A stretch of 64,000 nucleotides of DNA. Origin: Thiocapsa roseilacustris (lineage in GTDB: Bacteria; Pseudomonadota; Gammaproteobacteria; Chromatiales; Chromatiaceae). The stretch covers positions 62,001 through 126,000 of the forward strand of contig NZ_JBBWVE010000019.1 in NCBI RefSeq assembly GCF_041903755.1. Reading direction: 5' to 3'. Positions 1 through 8,638 of this stretch are shown here, one piece after another. How positions within the stretch are numbered: the stretch's first letter is position 1; each line of letters opens with the position of its first letter. The notes under the pieces were generated by a model. It worked only from the letters and a program-made list of their open reading frames with translations. It was not told the DNA's origin and made no database searches. The translations under genes were made by a program, and so were the position numbers.

Positions 1-197
1 GGCTCCACGCCGAAGATCACCCGACTGCCCCGGTGGTTCAGCATCGCGCAGAGGGTCCGCGTCGCCTCCCGGCGCTCGCGCGTTGTCCGCTTGAGCACCT
101 GGGTCTCGGACTCGCCACGACGGTCCCAGGATTCGATGATGGATTTATTGCACGGCGTTGGGCGACTACTCCACCGAGCGATACGCCTGTTTGGCAT
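1..197 (-). CDS. AlbA_2-domain putative DNA-binding protein, N-terminus only (runs off left edge)
   Basis: Reading the minus strand from an ATG at 195-197 gives about 65 residues with no stop before the window edge. The stretch ESWDRRGESETQVLKRTT followed by LCAMLNHRGSRVIFGV matches the start of the AlbA_2 (Schlafen-like, formerly AAA_4) domain: a short E-x-E-x-x-x-x-K segment, then a hydrophobic strand ending in a glycine turn. The gene begins just after the remnant of another AlbA_2 protein (stop at 166-168), so the two looked like tandem paralogues. The first 15 residues are poorly conserved and the true start may lie nearer ESW. Function beyond probable nucleic-acid binding or regulation is not known. 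Confidence 0.55.
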   Translation of the reverse strand, partial: MPNRRIARWSSRPTPCNKSIIESWDRRGESETQVLKRTTRERREATRTLCAMLNHRGSRVIFGVE

Positions 198-1315
198 GCG
201 TCGGGGTTGTCGGGAACGCGAGTCTAAGTTTTCCTTCTTTCGTCAGTGGCTTGAGGTATTGTTGCCGCGACGCACCGGTGTCGCGCATGACGAGCTGCGC
301 CAGACAGCTTAAGGTGACGAAATTAATGCCCGTGGCACAACGCCAGCGCCACGCGCTTCATGCTGTCCGCGGGCAGCTTGCCTTTGGTCCTGGGTTGCGT
401 CGCCAACAGCTCCAAGGCAGAGTGAAACCCGGCGTCGAGCTTATCCAGAGAGTCGATGACGGGCGCGTCGAGTTGATCGGCCAAGAGTCTTCCATCGAGA
501 TCCCGGTGCTCGTTATACGTCTCCCGGCTGGTCGGCAAAGCTTCGGAGTCCGGACGCAAATGTGCGGAGCGGGTGCTCAAATGTGCGGAGCTGAATGTCA
601 GTTGTGCGGAGCCGTCTCCGAACACTTCTTCCGGTTTCGGAAGAGCAGCCCTGGGGAGGCAGTAGACGGAACCCCGACCCGGGTTATGCGCCTCCAGGAA
701 TCCATCCTGCACCAATCCCTGAAGCATCCGCGTGATGTCGAAGGGGTGAAGGGCAGTCATTTCCCGAATGCGGGCGTGGGTCACCACTCGCAGCGGTCGT
801 TGCTTGCGGTTGGCTCGGGGGATCTCGATGATGAGCAAGGTGCGCCCATCCAGCGAGACATCTCGCATGTCGGCATCGGTCAGGAGATTGGCGCTGACCT
901 TTTGGCGATTGTTGAGGGCATCGAACAGGTCCTTGCGGATCTTGTCCACCTTGTCGATGCCTTCGATGAGAAACCGACCTTTCCGTTCTCGCACTCCGAG
1001 AATCACCACACCGCCGTCGGTATCGGCGAAGGCGCTGTAAGTCGGCCAGAAATCCTCCGGCAAGGCGCTCTGACCGTCGTGCCCCAGGGCCAGCTTGCAT
1101 TCGAGGTCGATGGACTCGCGCAAGAGCTCCAGGTCGTAGAAGACGAGATCGTCGTAGAAATGCGTGGTCTCGGTGCTGATCCGGAACTGGCGGCCGACGA
1201 AGGAAAATCCTTTGCCGAGCTCCATGAGGAAATCTCGCAGGCGCGAGACGAGGAGGGTCTCCAGTTTCCGCTCGTGGGCGTCGAAGGGCTCGGATAGGCC
1301 GAGGAATTCGAGCAC
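166..1315 (-). pseudogene. Mosaic remnant: DUF1016/YhcG nuclease tail joined to an AlbA_2-winged-helix protein, frameshifted
   Basis: From a GTG at 1315 the frame first reads the end of a DUF1016 (YhcG, PD-(D/E)XK family) nuclease: VLEFLGLSEPF, then GKGFSFVGRQFRIS and HFYDDLVFYDLELL. It passes without a stop into an AlbA_2 domain (RESIDLECKLALG, DGGVVILGV, LLIIEIPRANRKQRP). Then it jumps to a C-terminal winged-helix section, so the middle of the AlbA_2 protein is missing. The frame stops at 323, but the next frame continues with a family-like C-terminus (VTLSCLAQLVMRDTGA, QQYLKPLTKEGKLRLAF, KQAYRSVE) to a TAG at 166-168. That indicates one more frameshift near 325-330. The DUF1016 part breaks off before the expected catalytic lysine. 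This is decay, not a functional fusion, although a 330-residue product could still be made. Confidence 0.7.
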
Positions 1316-1319
1316 GTAG

Positions 1320-1834
1320 GTCTTTGACGAACTCCGTTATCCTGAGGGACGGTTGGGCATCGGTCGGGACTAGGGCTGCTGGCGCGGGCGGAGGGGCCAG
1401 CAGGCGGTCGAAGGTGCGGGTCGCAATTTCGCGCTCCAGGCGGCGCGAGGACCAAGCCGGGCGGCCACGCTTTCGACGCGCATGACGAGACGCCAGTGGG
1501 TCCAGGTCAATTTGCTACGCAGTGCGTAGCTTTTTCCTGCGTCCGGGAATGTGAGGTAGAACTGTCTGAAATTCTTCAGATTGGCGACCGACACCCCGCG
1601 CCCGAACTCATCGCCGAGGGCACGCGCGAGGTTGCGGATGAGCTGGCTGCCGTACTCGGCGCGGACTTCGCCGCCTTGTTCTTCCTCCACGATGCGGCGC
1701 CCGATCTGCCAGTAGGCATCGACCATCGCGGCGTTGGCCGCAGCAAAGGCGCGGGTGCGGGCGGCGCGCAGGAGTGCGCGCACGTCATCGAGCAGCCGGG
1801 CGGATTGCGGGTCGGGGGCGAGGTCATCCGCCAT
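1320..1834 (-). pseudogene. DUF1016/YhcG-family nuclease, N-terminal half, broken
   Basis: From ATG at 1834 the frame reads the DUF1016 N-terminal domain: AMVDAYWQIGRRIVEEEQ, EYGSQLIRNLARAL, VANLKNFRQFYLTFP and LTWTHWRLVMRVE. Homology is lost after residue about 115 because the frame shifts. The expected continuation (REIATRTFDRLLA, then FVKDLRAR) is visible in other frames down to about 1320, where the tail carried by the neighbouring mosaic ORF begins. The gene therefore has at least two frameshifts and was later cut at its 3' end. Intact members are PD-(D/E)XK nucleases often encoded beside type I restriction genes, which fits the hsdM remnant upstream. The start overlaps the 3' end of the nucleotidyltransferase gene. 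Confidence 0.65.
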
Positions 1835-2225
1835 AACCCATCCTCTTGCCAATGGTTCCAGCGCTGCGCTCCGGTCTCGGTGGCGTTGAGGGCTGTCCGT
1901 ACCCATCGCATGCATAGAGGATCACATGCTGCCGCTCGATCTCGGTGTGAAAGGCGGGCGGTAGGGTCGCCCAGTCGAAAAGGTCGATGAGTAAGGGCAG
2001 GTTGCTCTCGCTCAAGGCGTCCTTCAGCTCCCAGAAGGCGGCGGGCTGCCGCGCTTTGAGGTCTTGGGGATTGCGGACCGCCAGATCGAGATCGCTGGTG
2101 TCGTGGCCTGTGCCGTTGACGCGGCTGCCGTAGGCCCAGACCTCGGCGTTGGGCAGGTATGCGGCGATAAGCCGGCGCAGCTCACCGAGGTGGCGTGGGA
2201 AGAGGTCAAGCGTCGGGTTCGCCAT
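1824..2225 (-). CDS. MNT-type minimal nucleotidyltransferase
   Basis: This 133-residue protein has the minimal nucleotidyltransferase signature: WAYGSRVNGTGHDTSDLDLAV gives G-S followed by a D-x-D pair, the metal-binding residues of the polymerase-beta-like fold. The C-terminal part (LPLLIDLFDWATLPPAFHTE) carries the third acidic strand. Such proteins act as antitoxins that nucleotidylate HEPN toxins, or occur as orphans inside type I restriction loci, as here between hsdM and a DUF1016 gene. No HEPN partner is visible. ATG at 2225 was chosen over the upstream frame because homology begins at LDLFPRHL. The last roughly 25 residues look like read-through past the usual end, so the 3' end may be degraded. 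Confidence 0.7.
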   Translation of the reverse strand: MANPTLDLFPRHLGELRRLIAAYLPNAEVWAYGSRVNGTGHDTSDLDLAVRNPQDLKARQPAAFWELKDALSESNLPLLIDLFDWATLPPAFHTEIERQHVILYACDGYGQPSTPPRPERSAGTIGKRMGYGG

Positions 2226-3196
2226 GCTTCTGCCGGAGGGTGAGTTGTGTGCGTATCTCGGTTTCAAGCTTAGCCGATTCTGCAAACTGGCCTTTCAGTT
2301 CCGCGACCAGGCGTGTCATTTTTTCCTCGAAGGGCTCTCCGTCGTCCTCGACCGCCTCGGCGCCGACGCAACGGCCGGGGGTGAGCACAGACCCGTGCGC
2401 CGCGATCTCGGCTGTGGTGGCGGATTTGCAGAAGCCTGGGATGTCGGCGTAGGGGGATGCCCCTTCTCCCCGGCCCTCTCCCGCGAGGGGAAAGGGAGAC
2501 GTGTGATCACCGCGCCAGGCGTGGTAGGTCGAGACGATCTTCTCCAGATCGGCGTCGGTCAGCTCGCGATGGACACGGTCGACGAGGGTGCCGAGCTTGC
2601 GGGCATCGATGAAGAGGGTCTGTCCGCGGCGATCGCGCCGTTTTCCGTTTCGCTTGTTCTTCGCGAGAAACCAGAGGCAGACGGGGATCTGCGTCGAATA
2701 GAAGAGCTGGCCGGGGAGGGCGACCATGCAGTCCACCAGGTCGGCCATCGACGATGGCCTTGCGGATCTCGCCTTCGCCGGACTGGTTGGATGACATGCT
2801 GCCGTTCGCCAGGACAAAGCCGGCCATGCCCCCGCCGCTCGGAGAAGGCGCTGAAAGGTGGTGGATGAAGTGCTGGACCCAGGCGACGTTGGCGTTGCCC
2901 TGAAGGTGAGTCCAGCGGGCCTCTTTGGGTACCCAGAAGACGTTGGCGGCGAGGTATTCGTCCTTGTCCTCGGGGTTCGCGCCTTAGTCATCGCCTTCAC
3001 CCTTGATGAGCCTGGCGTGGTGCTCGTCGAAGCTGTCGGAGATGTATTTGAGAAAGATCAGGCCGAGGACGACGTGCTTGTATTCCGCCGCGTCCATGTT
3101 GTTGCGGAGTTTGTCCGCGGCGAGCCAGAGCTTGGCCTCGAAGCGGAGGTTGGCGGACGAGTCGGACGTGCTTCCGTGCGATTTGCGGCGGGCCAT
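2206..3196 (-). pseudogene. hsdM: Type I restriction-modification methylase subunit HsdM, gutted
   Basis: The N-terminus is clear from ATG at 3196: LWLAADKLRNNMDAAEYKHV and LGLIFLKYISDSFDEHHA, the HsdM_N helical domain. After about 70 residues the frame changes and the sequence jumps, through the equivalents of WVQHFIHH and GFVLANGSMSSNQSGEGEIRKA in other frames, to ADLVDCMVALPGQLFYSTQI, FIDARKLGTLVDRVHREL and GRCVGAEA. The central S-adenosylmethionine-binding part with the NPPF motif is absent, so the enzyme cannot methylate. A REP-like repeat is inserted in frame near 2462-2499. The protein would be about half the family's usual length of roughly 500 residues. No hsdS or hsdR is seen in the window. 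Confidence 0.8.
2462..2499. repeat. REP-like palindromic repeat inside the hsdM remnant
   Basis: An imperfect inverted repeat of the CTTCTCCCC / GGGGAAAGGGAG type is inserted into hsdM. On the minus strand it is read in frame as SPFPLAGEGRGEGASP, a tell-tale translation of this intergenic repeat class, between TYHAWRGD and YADIPGFCKSAT, which should be close together in HsdM. Confidence 0.6.
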
Positions 3197-3296
3197 GGTA
3201 TTCCCCTGAAAACTGACCGGGGAAGGATGCAGGGAGGTGCGGGCGGGCGCAAGGACAAGTGCCGGGGAACTTCAGCACCGATCAGTCTCGACCCAC

Positions 3297-3323
3297 AAAA
3301 AAAGGCCGCACCGGCGGCCTTTT
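3297..3323 (-). terminator. Rho-independent terminator of the hyn operon
   Basis: GGCCGC (3304-3309) and GCGGCC (3314-3319) form a stem extended by flanking A/T pairs, with a 4-nt loop. On the minus strand it is followed by seven T residues (3297-3303). It lies 23 bases beyond the stop of hynL and reads in the right direction to end the hydrogenase transcript before the hsdM remnant. The A-rich flank also gives a shorter T run on the plus strand. Confidence 0.85.
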
Positions 3324-3345
3324 CCTGAGTTCCCCGACAATCGCC

Positions 3346-5076
3346 TCAGGCGATCTTGATCTCCATCTGCTCACCCGTGTCCGGATCGGTCAGATGCACC
3401 GCGCAGGCGATGCAGGGGTCGAAGGAATGGATGGTGCGCAGGATCTCGATCGGCTGCTTGACGTCCACCAGTTGGTGGTTGTCCTGCAGCGCGGCCTCGT
3501 AGGCGCCGGGCTGGCTGCTCGGGTCGCGGGGGCCGGCGTTCCAAGTGGATGGCACGACCGCCTGGTAGTTGGCGATCTTGCCGTCTTTGATCACGATCCA
3601 GTGACCGAGCGCGCCGCGCGGTGCCTCCATATAGCCTGCGCCGCGTGCCTCGGCGGGCCAGCTCGACGGATCCCAAAGGGTCTCGTTGAAGGTGCGGCTG
3701 TCGCCGGCCTTAATGTTGGCGATCAGCTCGTTGTACCAGCCCTGTGCGGTGTCGGCTAGGATCTTGGTCTCCAGGGTCCGGGCCGCGGTGCGCCCGAGTG
3801 TGGAGTAGAGCGCACGCACGGGCAGGTCGAGCGTGGTGAGGGTCATCTCAACCAGCTCTTGGGTTTGGGCGTGGCCGCTGGCATAGAGCAGGAGCACGCG
3901 GGCGAGCGGGCCGACCTCCATGGCGTGACCCTTCCAGCGCGGCGCCTTCATCCAGGAATAGCCATCGTTCACGTCGAGCTGCGTGTAGGGCGGTTTCACG
4001 CCGCCGCGCGCGTCGTATTCCAGGTTCGTCTCGCCGTCGTAGGGGTGGAGCCCCTTGTCGTTGCCGCCTGAATACTCGTACCAGGAGTGGGCCACGTACT
4101 CCTGAATCTGCCCCTGGTCGTGCAGGTCGATCTCGTGGATGGTGCTCAGATCCCGGTTGAGGATGACACCGCGCGGGAACAGGAACTGCGCCGGATCCAG
4201 GGTCCCGGTGGCCGGCAGGTCGCCGTAGCTCATGAAGTTGCCCAGGCCCTCGCCGCGCTCGCCCCAATCCTTGTAGAAGCTCGCGATCGCCAGGGTGTCC
4301 GGGACATAGACCTGATCCACGAAGGTCTGCATGGAGTGCAGGATCTGCTGCACCTCGGCGAGACGCTTGGAATTGATGGCGGAGTCCGAGTTCAGATCGA
4401 TCGGCGAGGGCACGCCGCCGACGACGAAGTTCGGATGCGGATTCTTGCCGCCGAAGATGGCGTGCAGACGCGCGACATCGCGCTGCCAAGCCAGCGCCTC
4501 GAGATAATGCGCAACCGCCATGAGGTTGGCCTCGGGCGGCAGCTTGTAGGCCGGATGGCCCCAATAGCCGTTGGCGAAGATGCCGAGCTGGCCGGATTCC
4601 ACGAAGGTCTTGATACGCTTCTGGGTATCGGCGAAATAGCCCGGCGAGGACTTGGGCCAGCTACTGATGGACTGCGCCAGATCCGATGTCGCCTTGGGAT
4701 CCGCGCTCAGCGCGCTGACCACGTCGACCCAGTCGAGCGCGTGCAGGTGATAGAAGTGCATCACATGATCGTGCACGAACTGCGAGCTGATCATGAGGTT
4801 GCGGATCAACTGGGCGTTGGGCGGCAGCTCGATCTTGAGCGCGTCCTCCACGCTGCGCACGGAGGCAATGCCGTGGACCAGGGTGCAGACGCCGCAGATG
4901 CGTTGGGCGAAGGCCCAGGCATCGCGCGGGTCGCGGCCCTTCAAGATGGTTTCCAGTCCGCGGACCGAGGTCCCGGAGCTGTAGGCTTGGGCGATGTTGT
5001 CCCCGTCCATCTGGGCCTCGATGCGCAGATGGCCTTCGATGCGGGTGACGGGATCGACGACGATGCGTTCGCTCAT
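3346..5076 (-). CDS. hynL: [NiFe] hydrogenase large subunit HynL
   Basis: This 576-residue catalytic subunit carries the NiFe active site that splits or makes H2. The N-terminal metal-binding motif RICGVC places cysteines at about 61 and 64. The C-terminal motif DPCIACAVH has cysteines at about 555 and 558 and ends at histidine 561. The 15 residues after that histidine are the extension removed by a HyaD/HupD-type protease during maturation. VDPVTRIEGHLRIE at the N-terminus is typical of group 1 enzymes. ATG at 5076 lies one base after the stop of isp2, so translation is probably coupled. The order small subunit-isp1-isp2-large subunit is known from Thiocapsa roseopersicina HynSL. No maturation protease gene is in the window. 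Confidence 0.96.
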   Translation of the reverse strand: MSERIVVDPVTRIEGHLRIEAQMDGDNIAQAYSSGTSVRGLETILKGRDPRDAWAFAQRICGVCTLVHGIASVRSVEDALKIELPPNAQLIRNLMISSQFVHDHVMHFYHLHALDWVDVVSALSADPKATSDLAQSISSWPKSSPGYFADTQKRIKTFVESGQLGIFANGYWGHPAYKLPPEANLMAVAHYLEALAWQRDVARLHAIFGGKNPHPNFVVGGVPSPIDLNSDSAINSKRLAEVQQILHSMQTFVDQVYVPDTLAIASFYKDWGERGEGLGNFMSYGDLPATGTLDPAQFLFPRGVILNRDLSTIHEIDLHDQGQIQEYVAHSWYEYSGGNDKGLHPYDGETNLEYDARGGVKPPYTQLDVNDGYSWMKAPRWKGHAMEVGPLARVLLLYASGHAQTQELVEMTLTTLDLPVRALYSTLGRTAARTLETKILADTAQGWYNELIANIKAGDSRTFNETLWDPSSWPAEARGAGYMEAPRGALGHWIVIKDGKIANYQAVVPSTWNAGPRDPSSQPGAYEAALQDNHQLVDVKQPIEILRTIHSFDPCIACAVHLTDPDTGEQMEIKIA

Positions 5077-5077
5077 G

Positions 5078-6397
5078 TCAGTTCTTCTCCACCAGGTGCT
5101 CGGCGATCATCTCGGTGAGACCGACCACCGGGATCTCCATGTTGAATTCCTCCAGACCCTCTTCGAGCTGGGTCCGGCAGGTGGCGCACATGGTGACCAT
5201 GCGTTCCGGGTTGACCTCCTCGATCTGCGCCTTCTTGCGCTTGAAGGCGGCCATCTTCAGCGGCTCTGCGCGCTCGTTGGAGCTCACCCCGCCGCCCGCC
5301 CCGCAGCACCATTGGAACTTGCCGTGCTCTTTCAGCTCGACGAAGTTCTCCGCGACCAGATTCATCAGGTTGCGCTGCTGCTGGATGACGCCGCTCTTGC
5401 GGGCGAGGTTGCAGGGATCGTGCATCGAGAGCCGATCGGTCTCCATCCCCTCGGTCTTGATCCGCCCCGCGGCGCGCAGCTCATCAAGGACCTCGATGAT
5501 GTGGAAGACCTTGAAGGGGTAGGGCCGACCGATCAGGTTCGGGCCTTCCCAGCGGATGGCCGTAAAGGCATGACCGCACTCGGGGCTGATCACCTTGGGG
5601 ACTTTGAGCTTCTCGGCGGCGGCCACGACACGCTCGACCAGTTGGGCGGCGATGTCCTTGTTGCCGATCTGGATGCCGGCGTTGGTCGCCTCGAAGCAGT
5701 CGGTCGACAGGGTCCAGGTGACCCCGGCATGGTCGAAGATCTTGGTGATGGCTTCGAGATACTCGGGGAAGTTGATGATCTCCATCGAGGAGAGCAGCAC
5801 CAGATACTCGGCGCCGTCCTTGTCGACCGGGACCTCCAGGCCGCTGCTGGTCTGGACATGGTTGATCTGTACCGCCAGCGTCTTCCATTGCAGACCCATG
5901 GGGCTGCCGGTCTGAATGGCGCGCACCGAGGCGGCGATCAGTCCTTCGGGCGCATGCCCGGCCTGGACCATGCCTTCGCGCGATTTGCGGATCATCAGCG
6001 CCAGATCGTTGCCGACCGGACAGACCATGGAGCAGCGACCGCACATGGAGCAGGAGTCGTAGAGCAGCTCCTCCCATTCGGCCAGCATCGCGTCGGTGAC
6101 CTTCTGTTGCAGGCCGAACAGTCCCTTGATCCTGCCCCAGAGTGTGAAGTCGTTTTCCCAGACGCGACGCAGCGGCTCCAGCTTGAGGATCGGCGTGTAC
6201 TTGGGATCGCCCGTTTCCAGATAGAAAGGACAGGACTGGGCGCAGATGCCGCAGTGCACGCAGCTCGAGAAGAAGGCCGCGACCGGACCGTCGACCTCGG
6301 CACGGAAGGCCGCGAGCCCCCGTTCGAGTGACAGCTCGCTCGTCTTCGGGGCGGCTTGCGGCTGCGTTAGGCCTTTGTCGAGTGTCAGCTCGCTCAT
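5078..6397 (-). CDS. isp2: Isp2, HdrD/DsrK-like iron-sulfur protein of the Hyn hydrogenase
   Basis: This 439-residue cytoplasmic protein resembles the HdrD/DsrK catalytic subunits of heterodisulfide-reductase-like complexes. Two ferredoxin-type 4Fe-4S motifs are visible: CVHCGICAQSCP (cysteines from about 46) and CSMCGRCSMVCP. Two cysteine-rich CCG regions follow, with PECGHAFTAIRWEG, DPCNLARKSG and WCCGAGGG. In the T. roseopersicina system Isp1 and Isp2 are thought to pass electrons between HynSL and the membrane quinone pool or sulfur metabolism. The start ATG at 6397 overlaps the isp1 stop by 4 bases (ATGA), which suggests tight stoichiometry. Confidence 0.93.
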   Translation of the reverse strand: MSELTLDKGLTQPQAAPKTSELSLERGLAAFRAEVDGPVAAFFSSCVHCGICAQSCPFYLETGDPKYTPILKLEPLRRVWENDFTLWGRIKGLFGLQQKVTDAMLAEWEELLYDSCSMCGRCSMVCPVGNDLALMIRKSREGMVQAGHAPEGLIAASVRAIQTGSPMGLQWKTLAVQINHVQTSSGLEVPVDKDGAEYLVLLSSMEIINFPEYLEAITKIFDHAGVTWTLSTDCFEATNAGIQIGNKDIAAQLVERVVAAAEKLKVPKVISPECGHAFTAIRWEGPNLIGRPYPFKVFHIIEVLDELRAAGRIKTEGMETDRLSMHDPCNLARKSGVIQQQRNLMNLVAENFVELKEHGKFQWCCGAGGGVSSNERAEPLKMAAFKRKKAQIEEVNPERMVTMCATCRTQLEEGLEEFNMEIPVVGLTEMIAEHLVEKN

Positions 6398-7056
6398 GAC
6401 TGAACCCCCTTACGGCCGAATGCGGCCCCGTTGTACCAGCGTGCGATGAAGGTCGTGAAGATGTGCGTCAGCTTGGTGAAGGGCAGCAGGATCAGCATGA
6501 TCTCGGCCGAAAGGATGTGCATGCCCAGAACCAGCGGGTAGGGGTTGATCAGACGGTAAAAGGCCAGCCAGCCCGTCAGTACGACCGCGAAGACCACGGC
6601 CCAGACCACGTAGTCCTCGACCGTGCTGATGCGTTTCTTCACCGGATGCGTCATGCGATGCACCAGGGTAGCGATCAGCGCGACCAGGGTGACGGAGGTG
6701 ACCAGACTGATGACCGGATTAGGCAGCGCCGGCCAGGACAGACCGGTCAGGCTCTCGATCAGCGCGATATGCGGCAGGAAGAGCAGCAGCGCGATCAGGA
6801 AGCCGATGTGCCAGACCCAGCCGACGACCACGTTGAAGGGTGCGCGCTGGAAGGTGCCCGGATCCGCGACGGTGCGGGTGAACATGGTCCGAAAGCCCGG
6901 TCCCCACTCGCCGGCGCGCGCCTCGGCGAAGTTCTTCTTGCGCCCGAGCATGAAGATCTCGGCGATGCGCACCAGCAGACCGATCGCGAAGATGGCGATC
7001 GCGATGTTGAACATCGGACCCTTGGTCCACAACAGAAACTCCATCGAGCCGCTCAT
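6394..7056 (-). CDS. isp1: Isp1, b-type cytochrome membrane subunit of the Hyn hydrogenase
   Basis: This 220-residue integral membrane protein resembles DsrM and the gamma subunit of respiratory nitrate reductase. About five hydrophobic segments are visible, for example FNIAIAIFAIGLLVRIAEIF, VWHIGFLIALLLFLPHIALI, VVWAVVFAVVLTGWLAFY and LSAEIMLILLPFTKLTHIF. Histidines in these segments are candidate haem b ligands. It probably anchors Isp2/HynSL and exchanges electrons with quinones. Start ATG at 7056 was chosen because homology begins at MEFLLWTKGPMF and it overlaps the hynS stop by 4 bases. The longer upstream frame is only the shadow of hynS. Confidence 0.92.
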   Translation of the reverse strand: MSGSMEFLLWTKGPMFNIAIAIFAIGLLVRIAEIFMLGRKKNFAEARAGEWGPGFRTMFTRTVADPGTFQRAPFNVVVGWVWHIGFLIALLLFLPHIALIESLTGLSWPALPNPVISLVTSVTLVALIATLVHRMTHPVKKRISTVEDYVVWAVVFAVVLTGWLAFYRLINPYPLVLGMHILSAEIMLILLPFTKLTHIFTTFIARWYNGAAFGRKGVQS

Positions 7057-8162
7057 AGCTTCGCCTCCAATTCTTCGACCGTGACGGGCTGACGATGGGC
7101 GACGGCTGTCTTGGTCTGTTTCTTGGCCAGCGCCGCGACCGCGCCGCCGACGACGGCACCGGTCGCACCGGCCGCCAGCACGTTCATTCCGGACGCCGAG
7201 GTCGGCACCGAGACGGCGTTGTAGAAGCCGCCGGCATCCCAGAATTTCGGCTCGGAGCAGCCCAGACAGGGATGTCCGGCCTCGACCGGCCAACTGGTAC
7301 CGTCGTTCCAGCGCATGGTCGCGCAGGCGTTGTAGGTGGTCGGACCCTTACAGCCGAGCTCATACAGACACCAGCCCAGTCGCGCACCCTCGTCGTCGAA
7401 GGTCTTGGCAAATTGCCCCCTGTCGTAGAAGGGCCGGCGATAACAGCGGTCATGGATCGACTGACCGTAGAAGGCCATCGGGCGGTTGTAGGCGTCGAGC
7501 TCGGGAAGACGTCCGAAGGTCAGGTAATGGGCGATGACGCCCGTGATCACCATCGGGATCGGCGGACAGCCCGAGACATTGATGACCGGCTTGTTCTTCA
7601 CCAGATCCATCACCGACATGGCGCCGGTTGGATTGGGGTTGGCCGCGGGCAGACCGCCGAAGGTCGCACAGGAGCCGACCGCGATGACGGCGGCGGCGTT
7701 TTCCACCGTCTCCATCAGCATGGCGTAGTTGCTGTGCCCGGCGACGGTGGAGTAACCCGGATTGGAGTCCGGCCCCGGGATGGAGCCGTCGACGATGACC
7801 AGATACTCACCCGGATTCGCCGCCATCGCCTGCTCGCGCGCATGCTCGGCGGCATCGCCGGCCGCGGCCTGCAGGGTGTGGTGATAATCCAGCGAGATGA
7901 CGTCGAGGATCAGATCCTCGAGCGTCGGGGCATGGCTGCGGGTCAGCGACTCGGTACAGCCGGTGCATTCCTGGAACGACAGCCAGATGACCGATGGTCG
8001 TTTGGCCTTCTCCAGCGCCGCGGCAATCGCCGGCGCCATGCTCGGCGGCAGCGCCATCATCGAGGCGGTCGCGGCACAGAACTTCAGGAAGCCGCGGCGC
8101 GAGACGCCACGTTCCCGAAGGCTCTCGCCGAGTGTTTTATCAGTGGGTTTACGGGCAGCCAT
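7053..8162 (-). CDS. hynS: [NiFe] hydrogenase small subunit HynS, Tat-exported
   Basis: This 369-residue electron-transfer subunit carries the Fe-S relay. A twin-arginine signal, SRRGFLKFCAATASMMALPP (arginines 22 and 23), sends the folded heterodimer across the membrane. SFQECTGCTES (cysteines 66 and 69) starts the proximal 4Fe-4S site. Further cluster ligands lie in VGSCATFGG, the SGCPPIP motif, HDRCYRRPFYDRG, LGCKGPTTYNAC and HPCLGCSEPKFWD. A hydrophobic tail (AAGATGAVVGGAVAALA) may anchor the protein at the membrane. ATG at 8162 is preceded by a good ribosome site (GAAGGAGGGACT), which decides the start against an upstream extension. Confidence 0.95.
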   Translation of the reverse strand: MAARKPTDKTLGESLRERGVSRRGFLKFCAATASMMALPPSMAPAIAAALEKAKRPSVIWLSFQECTGCTESLTRSHAPTLEDLILDVISLDYHHTLQAAAGDAAEHAREQAMAANPGEYLVIVDGSIPGPDSNPGYSTVAGHSNYAMLMETVENAAAVIAVGSCATFGGLPAANPNPTGAMSVMDLVKNKPVINVSGCPPIPMVITGVIAHYLTFGRLPELDAYNRPMAFYGQSIHDRCYRRPFYDRGQFAKTFDDEGARLGWCLYELGCKGPTTYNACATMRWNDGTSWPVEAGHPCLGCSEPKFWDAGGFYNAVSVPTSASGMNVLAAGATGAVVGGAVAALAKKQTKTAVAHRQPVTVEELEAKL

Positions 8163-8179
8163 AGTCCCTCCTTCAGATG

Positions 8180-8638
8180 TCAGGACGCGAGAGGCGGGGC
8201 GCTCTGGTCCGGATTTAATCGGGCGTCGAGCGCGGCGATCGCGTCGTCCAGATCCTGCGGCTGCGGACACAGGATCTCGGGAACTGTCGCGATCTCGAGA
8301 TGCAGGGCGAGGCGATGCGCCTCGGAATTCAGATAATCCACCAGCCAGACCCCGGAGACGGCCGTCTCCTGGATTCGGGTCGGGCCAAGTGCCTCGATGG
8401 TGGCCTGGACCTCGCCCGTGCCGAGAAACGACAGCAGGCGCTCAAGCTCACCCGGACCGAAGGGCATCGCTTTCAGATCGATCTTGGTGGTCTCCCCGGT
8501 CGCGATCAAACGCGACAGGGCATGGCGGACTTCATGCAGGACGGGCTCGGCGTTGCCGTACCATTGCGGATGCGGATCACCCTCGGGCACGGCCGAGCCG
8601 GTTTCGACGACGACGGGAATCTGATCCAGCAACGACAT
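8180..8638 (-). CDS. HupH/HyaF-family hydrogenase expression protein
   Basis: This 152-residue protein resembles the C-terminal region of HupH/HyaF/HoxQ hydrogenase accessory proteins (LLSFLGTGEVQATIEALGPT, ETAVSGVWLVDYLNSEA, LEIATVPEILCPQ). Family members help mature or quality-check the small subunit of exported uptake hydrogenases. It is shorter than full HyaF (about 280 residues) because only the conserved C-terminal domain is present. It is the first gene of the operon and ends 17 bases before hynS, consistent with a role in HynS assembly. ATG at 8638 has GAGGTG upstream. The family call is firm; the precise step it serves here is inferred. Confidence 0.85.
   Translation of the reverse strand: MSLLDQIPVVVETGSAVPEGDPHPQWYGNAEPVLHEVRHALSRLIATGETTKIDLKAMPFGPGELERLLSFLGTGEVQATIEALGPTRIQETAVSGVWLVDYLNSEAHRLALHLEIATVPEILCPQPQDLDDAIAALDARLNPDQSAPPLAS

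Noticed and set aside
158..1297. Long plus-strand open frame opposite the AlbA_2 remnant
   Set aside because: Composition is antisense-like and no conserved segment appears. The minus strand carries recognisable domains.
4087..5118. Plus-strand open frame opposite hynL
   Set aside because: It is the complement of an intact, highly conserved hydrogenase gene, a usual result of high GC.
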